From the NCBI RefSeq assembly GCF_014750685.1, contig NZ_JAAXGE010000002.1, forward strand, positions 248,001-312,000: DNA of 64,000 bases, read 5' to 3'. Shown here piece by piece: positions 43,893 through 53,980 of the stretch. How positions within the stretch are numbered: the stretch's first letter is position 1; the number at the start of each line of letters is the position of its first letter. The notes under the pieces are model-generated. The model saw only the letters and a list, made by a program, of their open reading frames with translations, was not told the origin of the DNA and made no database searches. Origin of the DNA: Bacteroides sp. GM023. GTDB taxonomy: Bacteria; Bacteroidota; Bacteroidia; Bacteroidales; Bacteroidaceae. The translations under genes and the position numbers were made by a program.

Positions 43893-46800
43893 TCAGCTAT
43901 TCATGCATTGTTTTTTGTAATCGGATGGGGAAATACCGTATTTCTGCCTGAAAGTTTTAGAGAAATGAGAGTTGTTAATAAATCCAACCGTAAACATCAC
44001 TTCATTGATATTCATATCAGAATGTTTCAGCAGATATATGGCCTTTTCTAAACGGGCATTACGTATGTGGTCAGCTAAAGGCTGCTCGCCCAGTTCCTTT
44101 AGTTTTGCATATAATTTAGTTCTTCCCAAACCCAGTTTACTACAAATAAAATCTATCGAGAAATCCGGATTACCCATATTCTCCTCAATTAGTTGTTTCA
44201 ATCGGGTTTCAAAAGAGTTACCATCTCCTGTAATTTCCTTCTTTTCTATTGAAGGCTCTTGTTCTTGCTTCAACCATTTTTCCCTTTGGGCTAACAATCT
44301 TTTAATATTGACTTCCAGAAGTCTGATAGAAAATGGTTTGGGTATATATAAATCAGCACCCGACTCATAGCCCTTAATCTGACTATCATCTCCCCCTTTT
44401 GCAGTTAATAATATAATAGGTATATAGGCTATGGAAAGGTTCTCACGTATCTTTCTGCACATCTCTATACCATCCATCTCAGGCATCATAACATCACTAA
44501 TTATAATATCAGGATAAAGCGTTTCGCACATTTCCAGTCCCATCTTTCCATTATCAGCTATCTCGATATGATAGTGAGATGACAGCCGTTCACTCAAGAC
44601 ATTTTGTAATTCCTTATTATCTTCGACAATGAGTACGGTGGGATAGTCCTCCACTGAAGTATGTTCTATCATCGTCTGTCCTTCTGTAGCTACATCTTCC
44701 GAAGGAATATATTCAAGGTATTGGCTGTTGATGAACTCTCTAGTATCAAAGAGCGAAAGATTGGCAACCGGAGCACCAGCCTCTTTCACAATAGGTAGAG
44801 CTACAATAAACTCTGTTCCGACAGAGCGTTCACTACTTACTATGATAGAACCTTTATGTAACAGCACCATATTCTTAGCAATGGCCAGACCAATGCCAGA
44901 ACCTAAATGAGTAAGATTAACGTCTTTCACCTGAAAAAAGCGTTCATAGATATACCGTATAGATTCAGGAGAAATACCCACGCCATTGTCTCGAATAGTA
45001 AAAATACATACAGGCTGTTCTAAGCTAACTTCTCCCTCTTGATGTGCGACAGGATACAAAGGAATAATGTCTTGCATCATACCGGTTCTCAATGAAAGTT
45101 TGATTGTTCCCCCTTTCGGAGTATATTTGACAGCATTAGAAATCAGATTGATTATTAATTTACCTATTTTATCCCGGTCAAAGTCCATTTCTATATCTTC
45201 TTCTGGCGATTCATATTCAATAACAATATTCTTCTTTTCACCCCAAAGACTCAACTCTGTATATAACTGATTCACCAACTCGGACATATTTTGAAAAGAT
45301 AGGGATAACTGGTTGATTCCCAGATCTGCTTTTCTTATATCTACCAATTCTGTTATCAGCGACAACATCCTCCTGCAATTGACGAGTATAGTTTTACATT
45401 CCTTAGACAAATCCAATTCTGCCATGCGCTCTGCCGCCAACATTATCAGTGTAAGAGGGGTTTTCAATTCATGGGAGATATTCATAAAGAAACGCATTTT
45501 TGACTGATACTTCTCTTCATCATTTATACGCTTAAGTTCCTGAATATGATTCTCACGTTTCAGTCGTTGTTCCTTATTATATTGATAAATGATAACTGTA
45601 GTAATCAACACAGCAATGATGAAATATAACAGTTTGGCCCATACGGTCCACCACCAGGGTGGAAATACAGAAAGCCGAAATGTACGTTCCTGCAACAGCC
45701 AACTATATCCATGATCGGTAGAAACCTGAAGTTCAAATCGATAATCACCATAAGGCAAATTGGAATAAAAAGCCTTATTCGTGGAGTGAGGAACTATCTG
45801 CCAATCTTTATCATAGCCTATCATTCGGTAGCGATACATAATCCGATCTGAGAAATTATAGCCTAATGCTGAAAAAGATATGATGAAATTATTCTGTTTA
45901 TAGGTTAATTTTATATGTTCCGTTTTATTTAGCACAACCGGCAGTATGACATCTCCATCATATTCTTCCTGTGGAATAACGGCCTTGTTATTAACATATA
46001 AATCACAGAAATTAAGCTTCACAGGATAAGAGTTACTAACAAAATCCCTGGGACAGAAGAAATTCAACCCATCAATTCCTCCCATATATATAGTCCCATT
46101 CGCTGATTTATACCCTGCACCGATTTTAACCGAGTTGCTTTGTAAACCATCTACCGATTCATAAACTGAAACCTTTTTCGTTTCCGGCATGAAACATGCA
46201 ATGCCATTCCCTCCTACCCACACATTTTGCTCATGATCTAAATAAACGATCTCACAGTCATTACTTGTCAATCCATCATTCTTGGTATAAACAACAGCAG
46301 AATAATCATTATCCTTCTCCGAATGGATTGTAACTTTGTTTAATCCTCCTCCGATTGTCCCTATCCAATAAACAGAATCATTCTGTTGGTCCATACTAGC
46401 AAGGTAATCAGAAGACATGGAATTCGCAGAGTTAATATTTGCACGATAAGTGGATATGTTTCTAACCTCTCCTTGGGCATTCAGCCATATCTTATTTAGT
46501 CCATTAGTCGTACAAAGCAAAACGGCATTCTCTTCCACGTGCAAATCTAGTACAAGGGATGAAGTAAGGGAGGGCTTCGTATGAATATCCAACTGGTAAG
46601 CAACAGTAGCATGATAAGTATGCGGTTCTTTAACACAATAAACTCCCCGTCCCCAAGAGGCAATCCAAAGTCTTCCCAAACGGTCTTCTACTACTTTGGG
46701 AACGCTTATAATATCAGATATTATTGTCGAAGCGCTTCCAATCAGCCAATAATTCTTTCCTGTATTTATCTCATATACAATTAGTCCCTGCGCCAAACCA

Positions 46801-48113
46801 ATATATAATCTTTGTCGATCAGAACTCAAAGTCAATGTTTGCAACCCATCAGCAGCTCCTTTTGTTACTGACAATGGTATACGTTCCACGAGCTCTTTCT
46901 GAATGTCATAACGCAGCAGGCTTCCTCCCTCCATAATCATCCATAATGCCACACTATCCTGAGCAACGACTGCATTTACGTCATTTCGTGAGAAACCCAC
47001 GTCTAATAACTTCTGCTTCGATATGGAATGAAAGGGAGAAAGAGTTAAAGAACGATAATACAACCCCTTGTTCATTGTAGGTACCCATAAGTTATTATAA
47101 GTATCAATAAACAATGACGTTATTCTGCTTTGGGAAAAGTTTATATTCTTATTATTTGCCAGATAAATATGAATGGAGGCATCTTCTGTAAAAGGAGAAG
47201 TCACTTTAAACAAACCTCCGAAATAGGTACACCAAAGAGTGCCTTCCCGATCGACTACAAAACTACCGGATGTATAATCAGGAATCACAGCATCAACTTT
47301 ATGAAAATCTATAAAGGAAATATGATGAATATCTAAACCAGAAATAGTAAATGGTATTTTATAACACCCTTGAGCAGAACGGAGATATAGACATTCGTCT
47401 GTCGCAAAAAGAGATCTGGAAGCTACCTGGTGGCCTATGATATCAGATAAGCTATATATTTTTTTTACATTTATCTTATCATCACTACTACCTATTTCAA
47501 ACAATTTATTGCCTGAAACGACCCATCCTTGTCCACGATGTAGTACAGGTTTGGAATAGACTTTCGGAGCATCGGAACTATTTTCCCAATCTTGTATATA
47601 CAAAGTATTGGTTGATTCTTCTATCCGAACAACACAGAAGGCATTTTGTGCCAATATCCACAGACGCTGATTAGCATTATCTACCGTCAACCGCAAAATA
47701 CGTTCATGAAAAACGCTGTGATCATTGCCTATTATTGTATAAGAAATATATTGATGAGTATTCAAGTCCAAACAAGTCAGCCCGCTATCCGAACCAATCC
47801 ACAAACGGTTTGTGCCACATTCTATTGCATTCACACGGTTATGAGACTCGTATATTTTCTGTCCTAAAGGATAATAATCAATAGTATGAAGTTCATAGCC
47901 ATCATAACTCTGCAAACCGGAATTGGTACCTATCCAAATCAATCCGGTACTATCTTGAGCAACGCAGTTAGCATCCGTATGCGCTAACCCGTCATTAATT
48001 GTCAAATTTCTGAATATGTCATTAGCATAAGCCGGTGTAATACACAACAGTATACTACTTAATAAAAAAAGGAAGAAAAGCTGCGTAGTTCTTAGCATAG
48101 GAATTATGGTCAT
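43893..48113 (-). CDS. Hybrid two-component system regulator (HTCS)
   Basis: 1406 residues from MTIIPMLRTTQ (48113); the longer frame to 48230 would begin inside site D and is rejected. Signal peptide, then a periplasmic sensor of two seven-bladed Reg_prop propellers (repeats of DSTGLIWIGTNSGL and GLIWIATW type) and a Y_Y_Y domain (MYRYRMIGYDKDWQ). One membrane helix (WAKLLYFIIAVLITTVII). Kinase core: FFMNISHELKTPLT (His), NLISNAVKYTPKGG. Receiver: VLIVEDNKEL and IISDVMMPEMDG (phospho-Asp about residue 1207). C-terminal AraC HTH (INEVMFTVGFINNSHFSKTF). Senses a periplasmic oligosaccharide and activates the locus. Confidence 0.95.
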   Translation of the reverse strand: MTIIPMLRTTQLFFLFLLSSILLCITPAYANDIFRNLTINDGLAHTDANCVAQDSTGLIWIGTNSGLQSYDGYELHTIDYYPLGQKIYESHNRVNAIECGTNRLWIGSDSGLTCLDLNTHQYISYTIIGNDHSVFHERILRLTVDNANQRLWILAQNAFCVVRIEESTNTLYIQDWENSSDAPKVYSKPVLHRGQGWVVSGNKLFEIGSSDDKINVKKIYSLSDIIGHQVASRSLFATDECLYLRSAQGCYKIPFTISGLDIHHISFIDFHKVDAVIPDYTSGSFVVDREGTLWCTYFGGLFKVTSPFTEDASIHIYLANNKNINFSQSRITSLFIDTYNNLWVPTMNKGLYYRSLTLSPFHSISKQKLLDVGFSRNDVNAVVAQDSVALWMIMEGGSLLRYDIQKELVERIPLSVTKGAADGLQTLTLSSDRQRLYIGLAQGLIVYEINTGKNYWLIGSASTIISDIISVPKVVEDRLGRLWIASWGRGVYCVKEPHTYHATVAYQLDIHTKPSLTSSLVLDLHVEENAVLLCTTNGLNKIWLNAQGEVRNISTYRANINSANSMSSDYLASMDQQNDSVYWIGTIGGGLNKVTIHSEKDNDYSAVVYTKNDGLTSNDCEIVYLDHEQNVWVGGNGIACFMPETKKVSVYESVDGLQSNSVKIGAGYKSANGTIYMGGIDGLNFFCPRDFVSNSYPVKLNFCDLYVNNKAVIPQEEYDGDVILPVVLNKTEHIKLTYKQNNFIISFSALGYNFSDRIMYRYRMIGYDKDWQIVPHSTNKAFYSNLPYGDYRFELQVSTDHGYSWLLQERTFRLSVFPPWWWTVWAKLLYFIIAVLITTVIIYQYNKEQRLKRENHIQELKRINDEEKYQSKMRFFMNISHELKTPLTLIMLAAERMAELDLSKECKTILVNCRRMLSLITELVDIRKADLGINQLSLSFQNMSELVNQLYTELSLWGEKKNIVIEYESPEEDIEMDFDRDKIGKLIINLISNAVKYTPKGGTIKLSLRTGMMQDIIPLYPVAHQEGEVSLEQPVCIFTIRDNGVGISPESIRYIYERFFQVKDVNLTHLGSGIGLAIAKNMVLLHKGSIIVSSERSVGTEFIVALPIVKEAGAPVANLSLFDTREFINSQYLEYIPSEDVATEGQTMIEHTSVEDYPTVLIVEDNKELQNVLSERLSSHYHIEIADNGKMGLEMCETLYPDIIISDVMMPEMDGIEMCRKIRENLSIAYIPIILLTAKGGDDSQIKGYESGADLYIPKPFSIRLLEVNIKRLLAQREKWLKQEQEPSIEKKEITGDGNSFETRLKQLIEENMGNPDFSIDFICSKLGLGRTKLYAKLKELGEQPLADHIRNARLEKAIYLLKHSDMNINEVMFTVGFINNSHFSKTFRQKYGISPSDYKKQCMNS

Positions 48114-48196
48114 AAACAATCTATTATAAGTAAGCTGCCACAAAAATAGAAAACTTATAGAAATATCCTTCAAAATATAACAAAAAAGAACAAGAA

Positions 48197-48221
48197 GAAC
48201 AAATAGAATAGCATTACGAAC
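48197..48221. promoter_or_regulatory. Locus-wide motif, site D (HTCS / HExxH-BACON intergenic)
   Basis: On the minus strand TTCGTAATG then CTATTCTATTTGTTC; the last 13 bases before TTC/TCC equal those of site A. Two bases shorter in the middle than the others. Confidence 0.55.
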
Positions 48222-48317
48222 AGAGAACACAATCTGATAAAGTCAAAAACCATAGCTTTGCAACAGAATCTAAAGTGGATTAACAAGAAAATATTAATAA
48301 TTGAAAAACTAACAATC

Positions 48318-49979
48318 ATGAAAACATTAAAGTTTAATTGGTGGGGAGTACTTCTGACAATAACCTGCTTATTTTTTACCGGATGTTCTTCGAAAGACGA
48401 AGAAGATAAGAACGGAAATAACAGTAATACTCCATTTACCGTAAGTCTCAACGATAAAAGCGTTACAGGGACAGACCGGTTATTAGTTCCTTTTAAAGGA
48501 GCTACATATGAATTGAATATTAAAGCGCCGGCAGATGTTACATGGACAGTGACCGTAAACGAAGTTACACCAACCAATTATTTAAAAGTAGAGCCCATAG
48601 GTGGAGGACAAGGGGATGCAATCATTCAGGTAATAGCGGCTCCTAATGAGATCAAAGAAGAAGGACATATAGGTACAGTTACCATCACTAATAACAGTGA
48701 CAACTCAATAATAAAATTAATCTTTGATCAGAAAGAAAAAGAACTATTTTTACCTGAAGGATTCCCTAATGAAACCTTGTATGACCTTCAGCATTTGGTA
48801 GAAGGACCCAATGTCGCCATATTCTATGATAAAGCATGGGGAAGTAATCCTGAAGCTGATCCCACATATCCATTTGATCGGGTGAAAGCCGTAGAACGGG
48901 CCGAAGATATATACGCCTGGATTATTGATAAAGGCGGCTTTTGCAATTGGACCACCTCTAATGCAGCCAAATATAAAATGCTGATTTTTATTGAGCGCTC
49001 CGGTGCGGGTGGAGCAGTAGGCTATGGCAAGCCCAATGTCGGCATAACAGAGCTGAAATGGTCTGGTATTATGAAAGTCAATAAATATGGTGTAGCAGGC
49101 ACTTTGCAACATGAAATGACACACTGTTTCCAATACATCACACATTATGATAATCGTGAAACTGTGTATGGATGGTCAGGTCCTATCTATGAAATGACCT
49201 CACAATGGTCATTGCTCTGCAGATTCCCGGATTGGCCAGACCTGGAATACAATCACTTTACCGCTTTTATGAAAAATACCCATCGGGCATTTATGCATGA
49301 AGAAAATCAATACCATTCTCCATATGTACTTGCTTTCTGGGAATATAAGTATCCGATGATGGTAAGTAAACTTTGGCAAGGCAATAAGCCTGAGGATAAT
49401 CAAGATCCTGTACAGACTTATAAACGTATGAATAACCTCACACAAGAGCAATTTAACGATGAGATGTTTGAGGGTGTATGTCGTTTTGTTACCTGGGATA
49501 TTCCTGCACTCAAAGAGGCAAATGTACACCATATCGACAAGCATCAATACAAACTAGTGGAAGTTTCATCTACAAAATTCAAAGCAGATCCAACCACCTG
49601 CCCGCAAAACTACGGTTATAATTGCATTAAATTAAAAGCCCCCACTGCCGGTTCAACTGTAACTATTGATTTCAAAGGAAATCTTAATCTTCCTGGATAT
49701 AAGATTAAAAACGGTCCATTCAGAGGATGGCGTTACGGTTTCGTAGCTTTAAAAGAGAATGGTGAACGAATTTACGGGGAAATAAATAAAGATGAAAGTA
49801 AACGAATCACATTCACAGTACCCGAAGGTGGCATTAAATATCTTTGGTTTGTAGTAATGGGTGCCCCGACTGAACATTGGAAACATAAACAATCAAGCGA
49901 AACAGTAGATAATGAAAATAATTGGCCTTATGAATTCTCTCTTAATGGAACAACATTAGATACTCCCAAATCTCTATAA
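48318..49979 (+). CDS. BACON-like plus HExxH lipoprotein (DUF6055-like)
   Basis: 553 residues from MKTLKFNWWG; the ATG at 48258 would add 20 residues without a signal peptide. Lipobox FFTGCSSK anchors it, probably to the cell surface. Residues 40-140 have a BACON-like domain (FTVSLNDKSVTGTDRLLVPFKG...ADVTWTVTVNE). The C-terminal 400 residues parallel the 31529-32881 protein: LQHEMTHCFQYI (HExxH), EMTSQWSLLCRFPDW with Glu 23 residues on, HEENQYHSPYV, CPQNYGYN, GWRYGFVALKENGERIYG. BACON domains usually bind mucin or carbohydrate. Suggested role: glycoprotein binding and possible cleavage. Divergent from the HTCS gene. Confidence 0.65.
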   Translation: MKTLKFNWWGVLLTITCLFFTGCSSKDEEDKNGNNSNTPFTVSLNDKSVTGTDRLLVPFKGATYELNIKAPADVTWTVTVNEVTPTNYLKVEPIGGGQGDAIIQVIAAPNEIKEEGHIGTVTITNNSDNSIIKLIFDQKEKELFLPEGFPNETLYDLQHLVEGPNVAIFYDKAWGSNPEADPTYPFDRVKAVERAEDIYAWIIDKGGFCNWTTSNAAKYKMLIFIERSGAGGAVGYGKPNVGITELKWSGIMKVNKYGVAGTLQHEMTHCFQYITHYDNRETVYGWSGPIYEMTSQWSLLCRFPDWPDLEYNHFTAFMKNTHRAFMHEENQYHSPYVLAFWEYKYPMMVSKLWQGNKPEDNQDPVQTYKRMNNLTQEQFNDEMFEGVCRFVTWDIPALKEANVHHIDKHQYKLVEVSSTKFKADPTTCPQNYGYNCIKLKAPTAGSTVTIDFKGNLNLPGYKIKNGPFRGWRYGFVALKENGERIYGEINKDESKRITFTVPEGGIKYLWFVVMGAPTEHWKHKQSSETVDNENNWPYEFSLNGTTLDTPKSL

Positions 49980-50026
49980 CAAGTGTTCCTGAATCACGTA
50001 AAAAGATTGTTCTAAAAAGGAAAACC

Positions 50027-50060
50027 AGAGCTCTCCGATTATCGGAGAGCTCTTTCTATT
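50027..50060 (+). terminator. Terminator of the BACON/HExxH gene
   Basis: AGAGCTCTCCGAT / ATCGGAGAGCTCT stem and loop, then TTCTATT. Confidence 0.8.
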
Positions 50061-50121
50061 CAGCACAACCGGATACTTAAAACGACTTTACTATGAACCC
50101 TTATACAAGATATAAAGAAAG

Positions 50122-50158
50122 CTGCAAGAAATATAGACTCACTCTATCTTTCTTGCAG
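50122..50158 (-). terminator. Terminator of the GH36 operon
   Basis: CTGCAAGAAATATAG / CTATCTTTCTTGCAG imperfect 15-bp stem, 7-base loop; on the minus strand CTTTCTTTAT follows. Confidence 0.7.
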
Positions 50159-50206
50159 TCATTTCAATAACTAATTAACCCTTTTTATTCTATTGTAGCA
50201 AAAGGT

Positions 50207-51721
50207 TTATTCAATCTTTGCTTGTATTTCCGCTCCAACAGGAACCTTCACTTCAACATAAGATATTTTATTTCCCATAAGATCAGTACGTACTTGTGTA
50301 TTTCTCTGTTCGCCATCAATAGTAATTTTTGCAATCTCTCCCATATAAGCAGCTTGCCAGATCAACTCACCGGGAGTATTATTTACAAATTTGGTAGCTT
50401 TATTTCCGTCATGACGTACTGTAATGTAACCTTGTAACATCGGTATATTTTCAGCCTGCAAATAGGCATTTGCATCAGGATTCAACATTTTGGGCAAAGT
50501 TATTACCTTTTTTTGCGATGCACTGGGAACAATCCCCATTGTACCACTGATAATTCCCTCAATCATGCCATAAGATACTTCCGGATAGCTCGAACGATTC
50601 ATTGTTGAGATATTCTTCAAGATTTCATAGGCATCTTCAATATAATTATAACGATACCATAACAATGGAAAATGAGATATATTCTCTATATTCCAACTAG
50701 TGCGTTCCATCATCTTGGTAATAGTACCGCGAATCCGTTCGGTTTGCTGTGCCGCATTGAACCAAAGCATATATGTCAGTCCTTCACCATCTGCAAATGT
50801 TCCATTATCTCTTCTAAATGTATGGTATGCGTTAATATCGCTATTCCACCATTCCTCTTCCAATAATCGACGATAAGCCTCTGCTTGTGCCTGGTATTCC
50901 CCACCATCACCTTTTCCTAGCACTGTACGCATTTTGGCATAAGCATCAAAACCACCATAAATCGTGGCTATCAGGTCCGAGCTGGATGCCATACCACCAA
51001 AGGTCTCCACATAAGATGGAATACCACGTTTGGAAAGATTACTATGCATCACTCCCTTACGGGACATTATATTATCAGGTCTTAACTGCCAATGTTCTAC
51101 ATAAGTATTGATTGACAAATCGAAAAATTCAGCTAACTTCCTGTTCTTTAAATAACGTTCGTCACCAGTCCATTCATAAAGCCTCCAACAAGCGAAAATA
51201 ATATCAAAATTAGCATTCAGATTATACCAAAAATTATCATCACTCACATAATCAGCCTTACATGGCCTGTTGTCCTTATCTATTTCCCAATGTGTACACC
51301 AGTCTTTTGCTTCACTGATGTTCTCAGCAAATTTCTCCATAATATTGAAATTATGCTTAGAAAGCCCCAGAATTTCAGCAGCAATACTTTGATGAGATGC
51401 ATCACGCATACAAAAAGCATTACGCCCGGGAAGAGCGGCTTCATACCAGTATCCCACAGGGTCATTGCCATCGTGTGCATACGAAAGTGCCGTTCTCTTT
51501 CCCCAATAGAACGTACTTTCCAGTTTCTTGTCGGAAGAGTTAAAAAGCAGGTTTCTGGAAGAAGCCGGTCCTTCATCTCCATTATCCGGTTTTTCGCCTG
51601 ATTCACCTCCACTATCAGAACATCCCCAACAACCGCAACACATTGCAGACAGCAGCATCCACAAACATATACATTTAATGTCATTTAATATTTTTACACA
51701 AAGCATTTTTTTGTTTTTCAT
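50207..51721 (-). CDS. Lipoprotein with six-hairpin glycosidase-like domain, unassigned
   Basis: 504 residues. Cysteine-rich signal (CCGCWGCSDSGGESGEKPDNGDEG): lipobox-like with a Gly/Asp/Glu export linker, so probably surface exposed. Repeated long helices (ANFDIIFACWRLYEWTGDERYLKNRKLAEFFD, YRRLLEEEWWNSDINAYHTF, GLTYMLWFNAAQQTERIRGTI) are typical of the (alpha/alpha)6 six-hairpin glycosidase superfamily. The last 80 residues are beta-rich. No family assignment. Third gene behind the unassigned 837-residue protein and GH36 (31 bases from GH36), so it probably handles the same substrate. Confidence 0.65.
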   Translation of the reverse strand: MKNKKMLCVKILNDIKCICLWMLLSAMCCGCWGCSDSGGESGEKPDNGDEGPASSRNLLFNSSDKKLESTFYWGKRTALSYAHDGNDPVGYWYEAALPGRNAFCMRDASHQSIAAEILGLSKHNFNIMEKFAENISEAKDWCTHWEIDKDNRPCKADYVSDDNFWYNLNANFDIIFACWRLYEWTGDERYLKNRKLAEFFDLSINTYVEHWQLRPDNIMSRKGVMHSNLSKRGIPSYVETFGGMASSSDLIATIYGGFDAYAKMRTVLGKGDGGEYQAQAEAYRRLLEEEWWNSDINAYHTFRRDNGTFADGEGLTYMLWFNAAQQTERIRGTITKMMERTSWNIENISHFPLLWYRYNYIEDAYEILKNISTMNRSSYPEVSYGMIEGIISGTMGIVPSASQKKVITLPKMLNPDANAYLQAENIPMLQGYITVRHDGNKATKFVNNTPGELIWQAAYMGEIAKITIDGEQRNTQVRTDLMGNKISYVEVKVPVGAEIQAKIE

Positions 51722-51752
51722 ATCCTCATTTATTATTCAAGTTTTACACATA

Positions 51753-53939
51753 CTATTGCACTTCTTGTAATTCAAGGGCCAGACTGGAATATTCACTTTT
51801 CAGTAATTCTTTTAACGCAATGCCTTCCTCCATCAACATTTTCCCGCTTATTATTTTCCCTTGTAATAAACAGGGTTTATTCTCATTGACAGCGGTCAAG
51901 TCAATCAAACGATACTGTTTCTCAGGCTCCAGTCCATTCATCCGTACATTAGGAATCACCATATTTATAAAGTGAGACAGTTTATAGGCAAAGAAAACAG
52001 CCCTGTCTTTTTGGGATGATACATACATCAGAGACGAAACTCCTTTATGCTCATAAGGAGATACTAATCGATACAAATCACCCAACTGTATCACAGGACG
52101 GATTTTTTTATAAGCACTAATTGCCCGCTTTGCAAAAGCTTTATCCGCATCATTCATATCTTTAGGTTGAATTTCCATTCCCAAGCGACCGGACATGGAT
52201 ACATCAAAACGAAATTTCAACGGAAGTTTTCGACCAGTCTGATGATTTTTATCTGCGCTTACATGGGAAGCCATCGCAATAGCAGGATAAAAACAAGATG
52301 CACCCCACTGAAGATATATACGTTGCAAGGCATCTGTATCGTCACTTGTCCAAAATTCATTAAAATAAGGAAGCATTCCGTAATTTACACGCCCACCGCC
52401 ACCAGCACATGCCTGTAAAACCAAATCAGGATACTTGGTACGAATGCGTTTTAAGACTTTATTTAGCCCTCTATGATATTCAATATAAAGATGAGACTGC
52501 TTTTCTTTCGGAAGATAAGATGAACCATAGTCCATCAGACTACTATTGTCATCCCATTTCATATAAGCAATTTCTGGATAGTCGGTCATTAACTTATCTA
52601 CTACTCCAAATACAAAATCCTGTACTTCAGGATTGGTCAGATCTAATATGACTTGTGTATTACCACGTCCTGTAGAAAGCGGGCGGTTCTTAATACGCAT
52701 AATCCAATCAGGGTGTTTCTCGAACAGCTCACTCTTCGTATTCGCCATTTCCGGTTCAATCCAAAGTCCGAACTTTATATTATATTTTTTAGCAGATCTC
52801 AATAGCCCTTCAATACCTTCTGGTAATTTCTCCCTGCAAACTTCCCAATCGCCCAAGCTACTATTGGCGCCATTACGCGGATACTTATCACCAAACCAAC
52901 CATCGTCCATCACAAATAACTCTCCACCCATAGCGGAAAAGTCTTTCATCATCTCATCCATTCCTTGTTGGTTCACTTTGAAATAAACCCCTTCCCAACT
53001 GTTCAACAGAATATCATTGGGGATAGTTCCTTGCCATACTTTATATTGCCGCGCCCAATGATGAAAAGCACGACTCACTCCACCCTTTCCGGTGGTACTA
53101 TAAGTCATAGCAAACTCGGGAGTGGTAAATACCTCTTTTGCTTCCAGAATATAATGTGAATTCTCCTCATTTATGCCAGCTACAATATTGAACTTTGTAT
53201 TATGAACATCCATCTTAATTAAATAATTACCAGTCCATGCCAAAGTCCCACCTAATACGTGTCCACGTTCCTCTTGTGGTTTACCGTCCATTGTTAGCAT
53301 GAATGACGGATTATCAGTCTCTGTATTAGCCAGACCATCTTTATTAGAAATCACCTTTTGTCCATTGGTCAACCTTTCTTCTTCCATTGTCTGCTCCGCT
53401 CCCCAATGTCCATGGAAGTGCGTCATATAATTATCTCCGCGGTGAATTGGAAAAAATGCCGATGCGAAACGATATAATGTAACAGCCTTTTTAGTGTTAT
53501 TTTCCACTTCTACCCAAGTGGATATAATATCTGTCCCTCTATATGCCTTAAATATCTGCTTCACTACAAAAGGATAAATCTTATCTTCCAACCGGATTTC
53601 AGTGATTTCAGCCTCATCCACACTATATTGTTTAACCTGTTCTACCACTAAGTCTAAAGACATATTTCCATCTGCCTGAGTTACAGCCATTGCCCTTTCA
53701 CCCGGAGTATTCAACCCGAAGACCGGGTAACTTTCTACACCAAATGCCAAGCCGCTGTCATAGATACTTTGTATCTCTTTCTCTGATATATGGCTTCCAT
53801 AATATTGAAACTTTGACTTCTCTCCGGGAGTGGCCGTCACCAATAAAGAAGTATTTGGAGTAGATATAAGATAATCTTTAGCAAACGAGCTTATGCATAA
53901 AGCTCCCAATACCAAAAATAAACAGATTCTTTTTCTCAT
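51753..53939 (-). CDS. GH36 alpha-galactosidase, secreted
   Basis: 728 residues from MRKRICLFL; the ATG at 53960 would add seven residues before the signal peptide. Signal ends SFAKD. N-terminal beta-sandwich, then the barrel with LFVMDDGWFGDKYPRN, FGLWIEPEMAN, nucleophile Asp in YMKWDDNSS (about residue 463) and acid/base Asp in FWTSDDTDA (about residue 531), the GH36 clan-D pattern. Releases terminal alpha-galactose with retention. Second gene of the operon that starts at the 837-residue protein, 41 bases upstream. Confidence 0.95.
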   Translation of the reverse strand: MRKRICLFLVLGALCISSFAKDYLISTPNTSLLVTATPGEKSKFQYYGSHISEKEIQSIYDSGLAFGVESYPVFGLNTPGERAMAVTQADGNMSLDLVVEQVKQYSVDEAEITEIRLEDKIYPFVVKQIFKAYRGTDIISTWVEVENNTKKAVTLYRFASAFFPIHRGDNYMTHFHGHWGAEQTMEEERLTNGQKVISNKDGLANTETDNPSFMLTMDGKPQEERGHVLGGTLAWTGNYLIKMDVHNTKFNIVAGINEENSHYILEAKEVFTTPEFAMTYSTTGKGGVSRAFHHWARQYKVWQGTIPNDILLNSWEGVYFKVNQQGMDEMMKDFSAMGGELFVMDDGWFGDKYPRNGANSSLGDWEVCREKLPEGIEGLLRSAKKYNIKFGLWIEPEMANTKSELFEKHPDWIMRIKNRPLSTGRGNTQVILDLTNPEVQDFVFGVVDKLMTDYPEIAYMKWDDNSSLMDYGSSYLPKEKQSHLYIEYHRGLNKVLKRIRTKYPDLVLQACAGGGGRVNYGMLPYFNEFWTSDDTDALQRIYLQWGASCFYPAIAMASHVSADKNHQTGRKLPLKFRFDVSMSGRLGMEIQPKDMNDADKAFAKRAISAYKKIRPVIQLGDLYRLVSPYEHKGVSSLMYVSSQKDRAVFFAYKLSHFINMVIPNVRMNGLEPEKQYRLIDLTAVNENKPCLLQGKIISGKMLMEEGIALKELLKSEYSSLALELQEVQ

Positions 53940-53980
53940 ATTATTTTGATAATAAGTCATTTTACAACTAAAAATAGCTT

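Noticed and set aside
48114-48230. Longer start of the HTCS
   Set aside because: Would place site D inside the coding region; a signal peptide begins right after the ATG at 48113.
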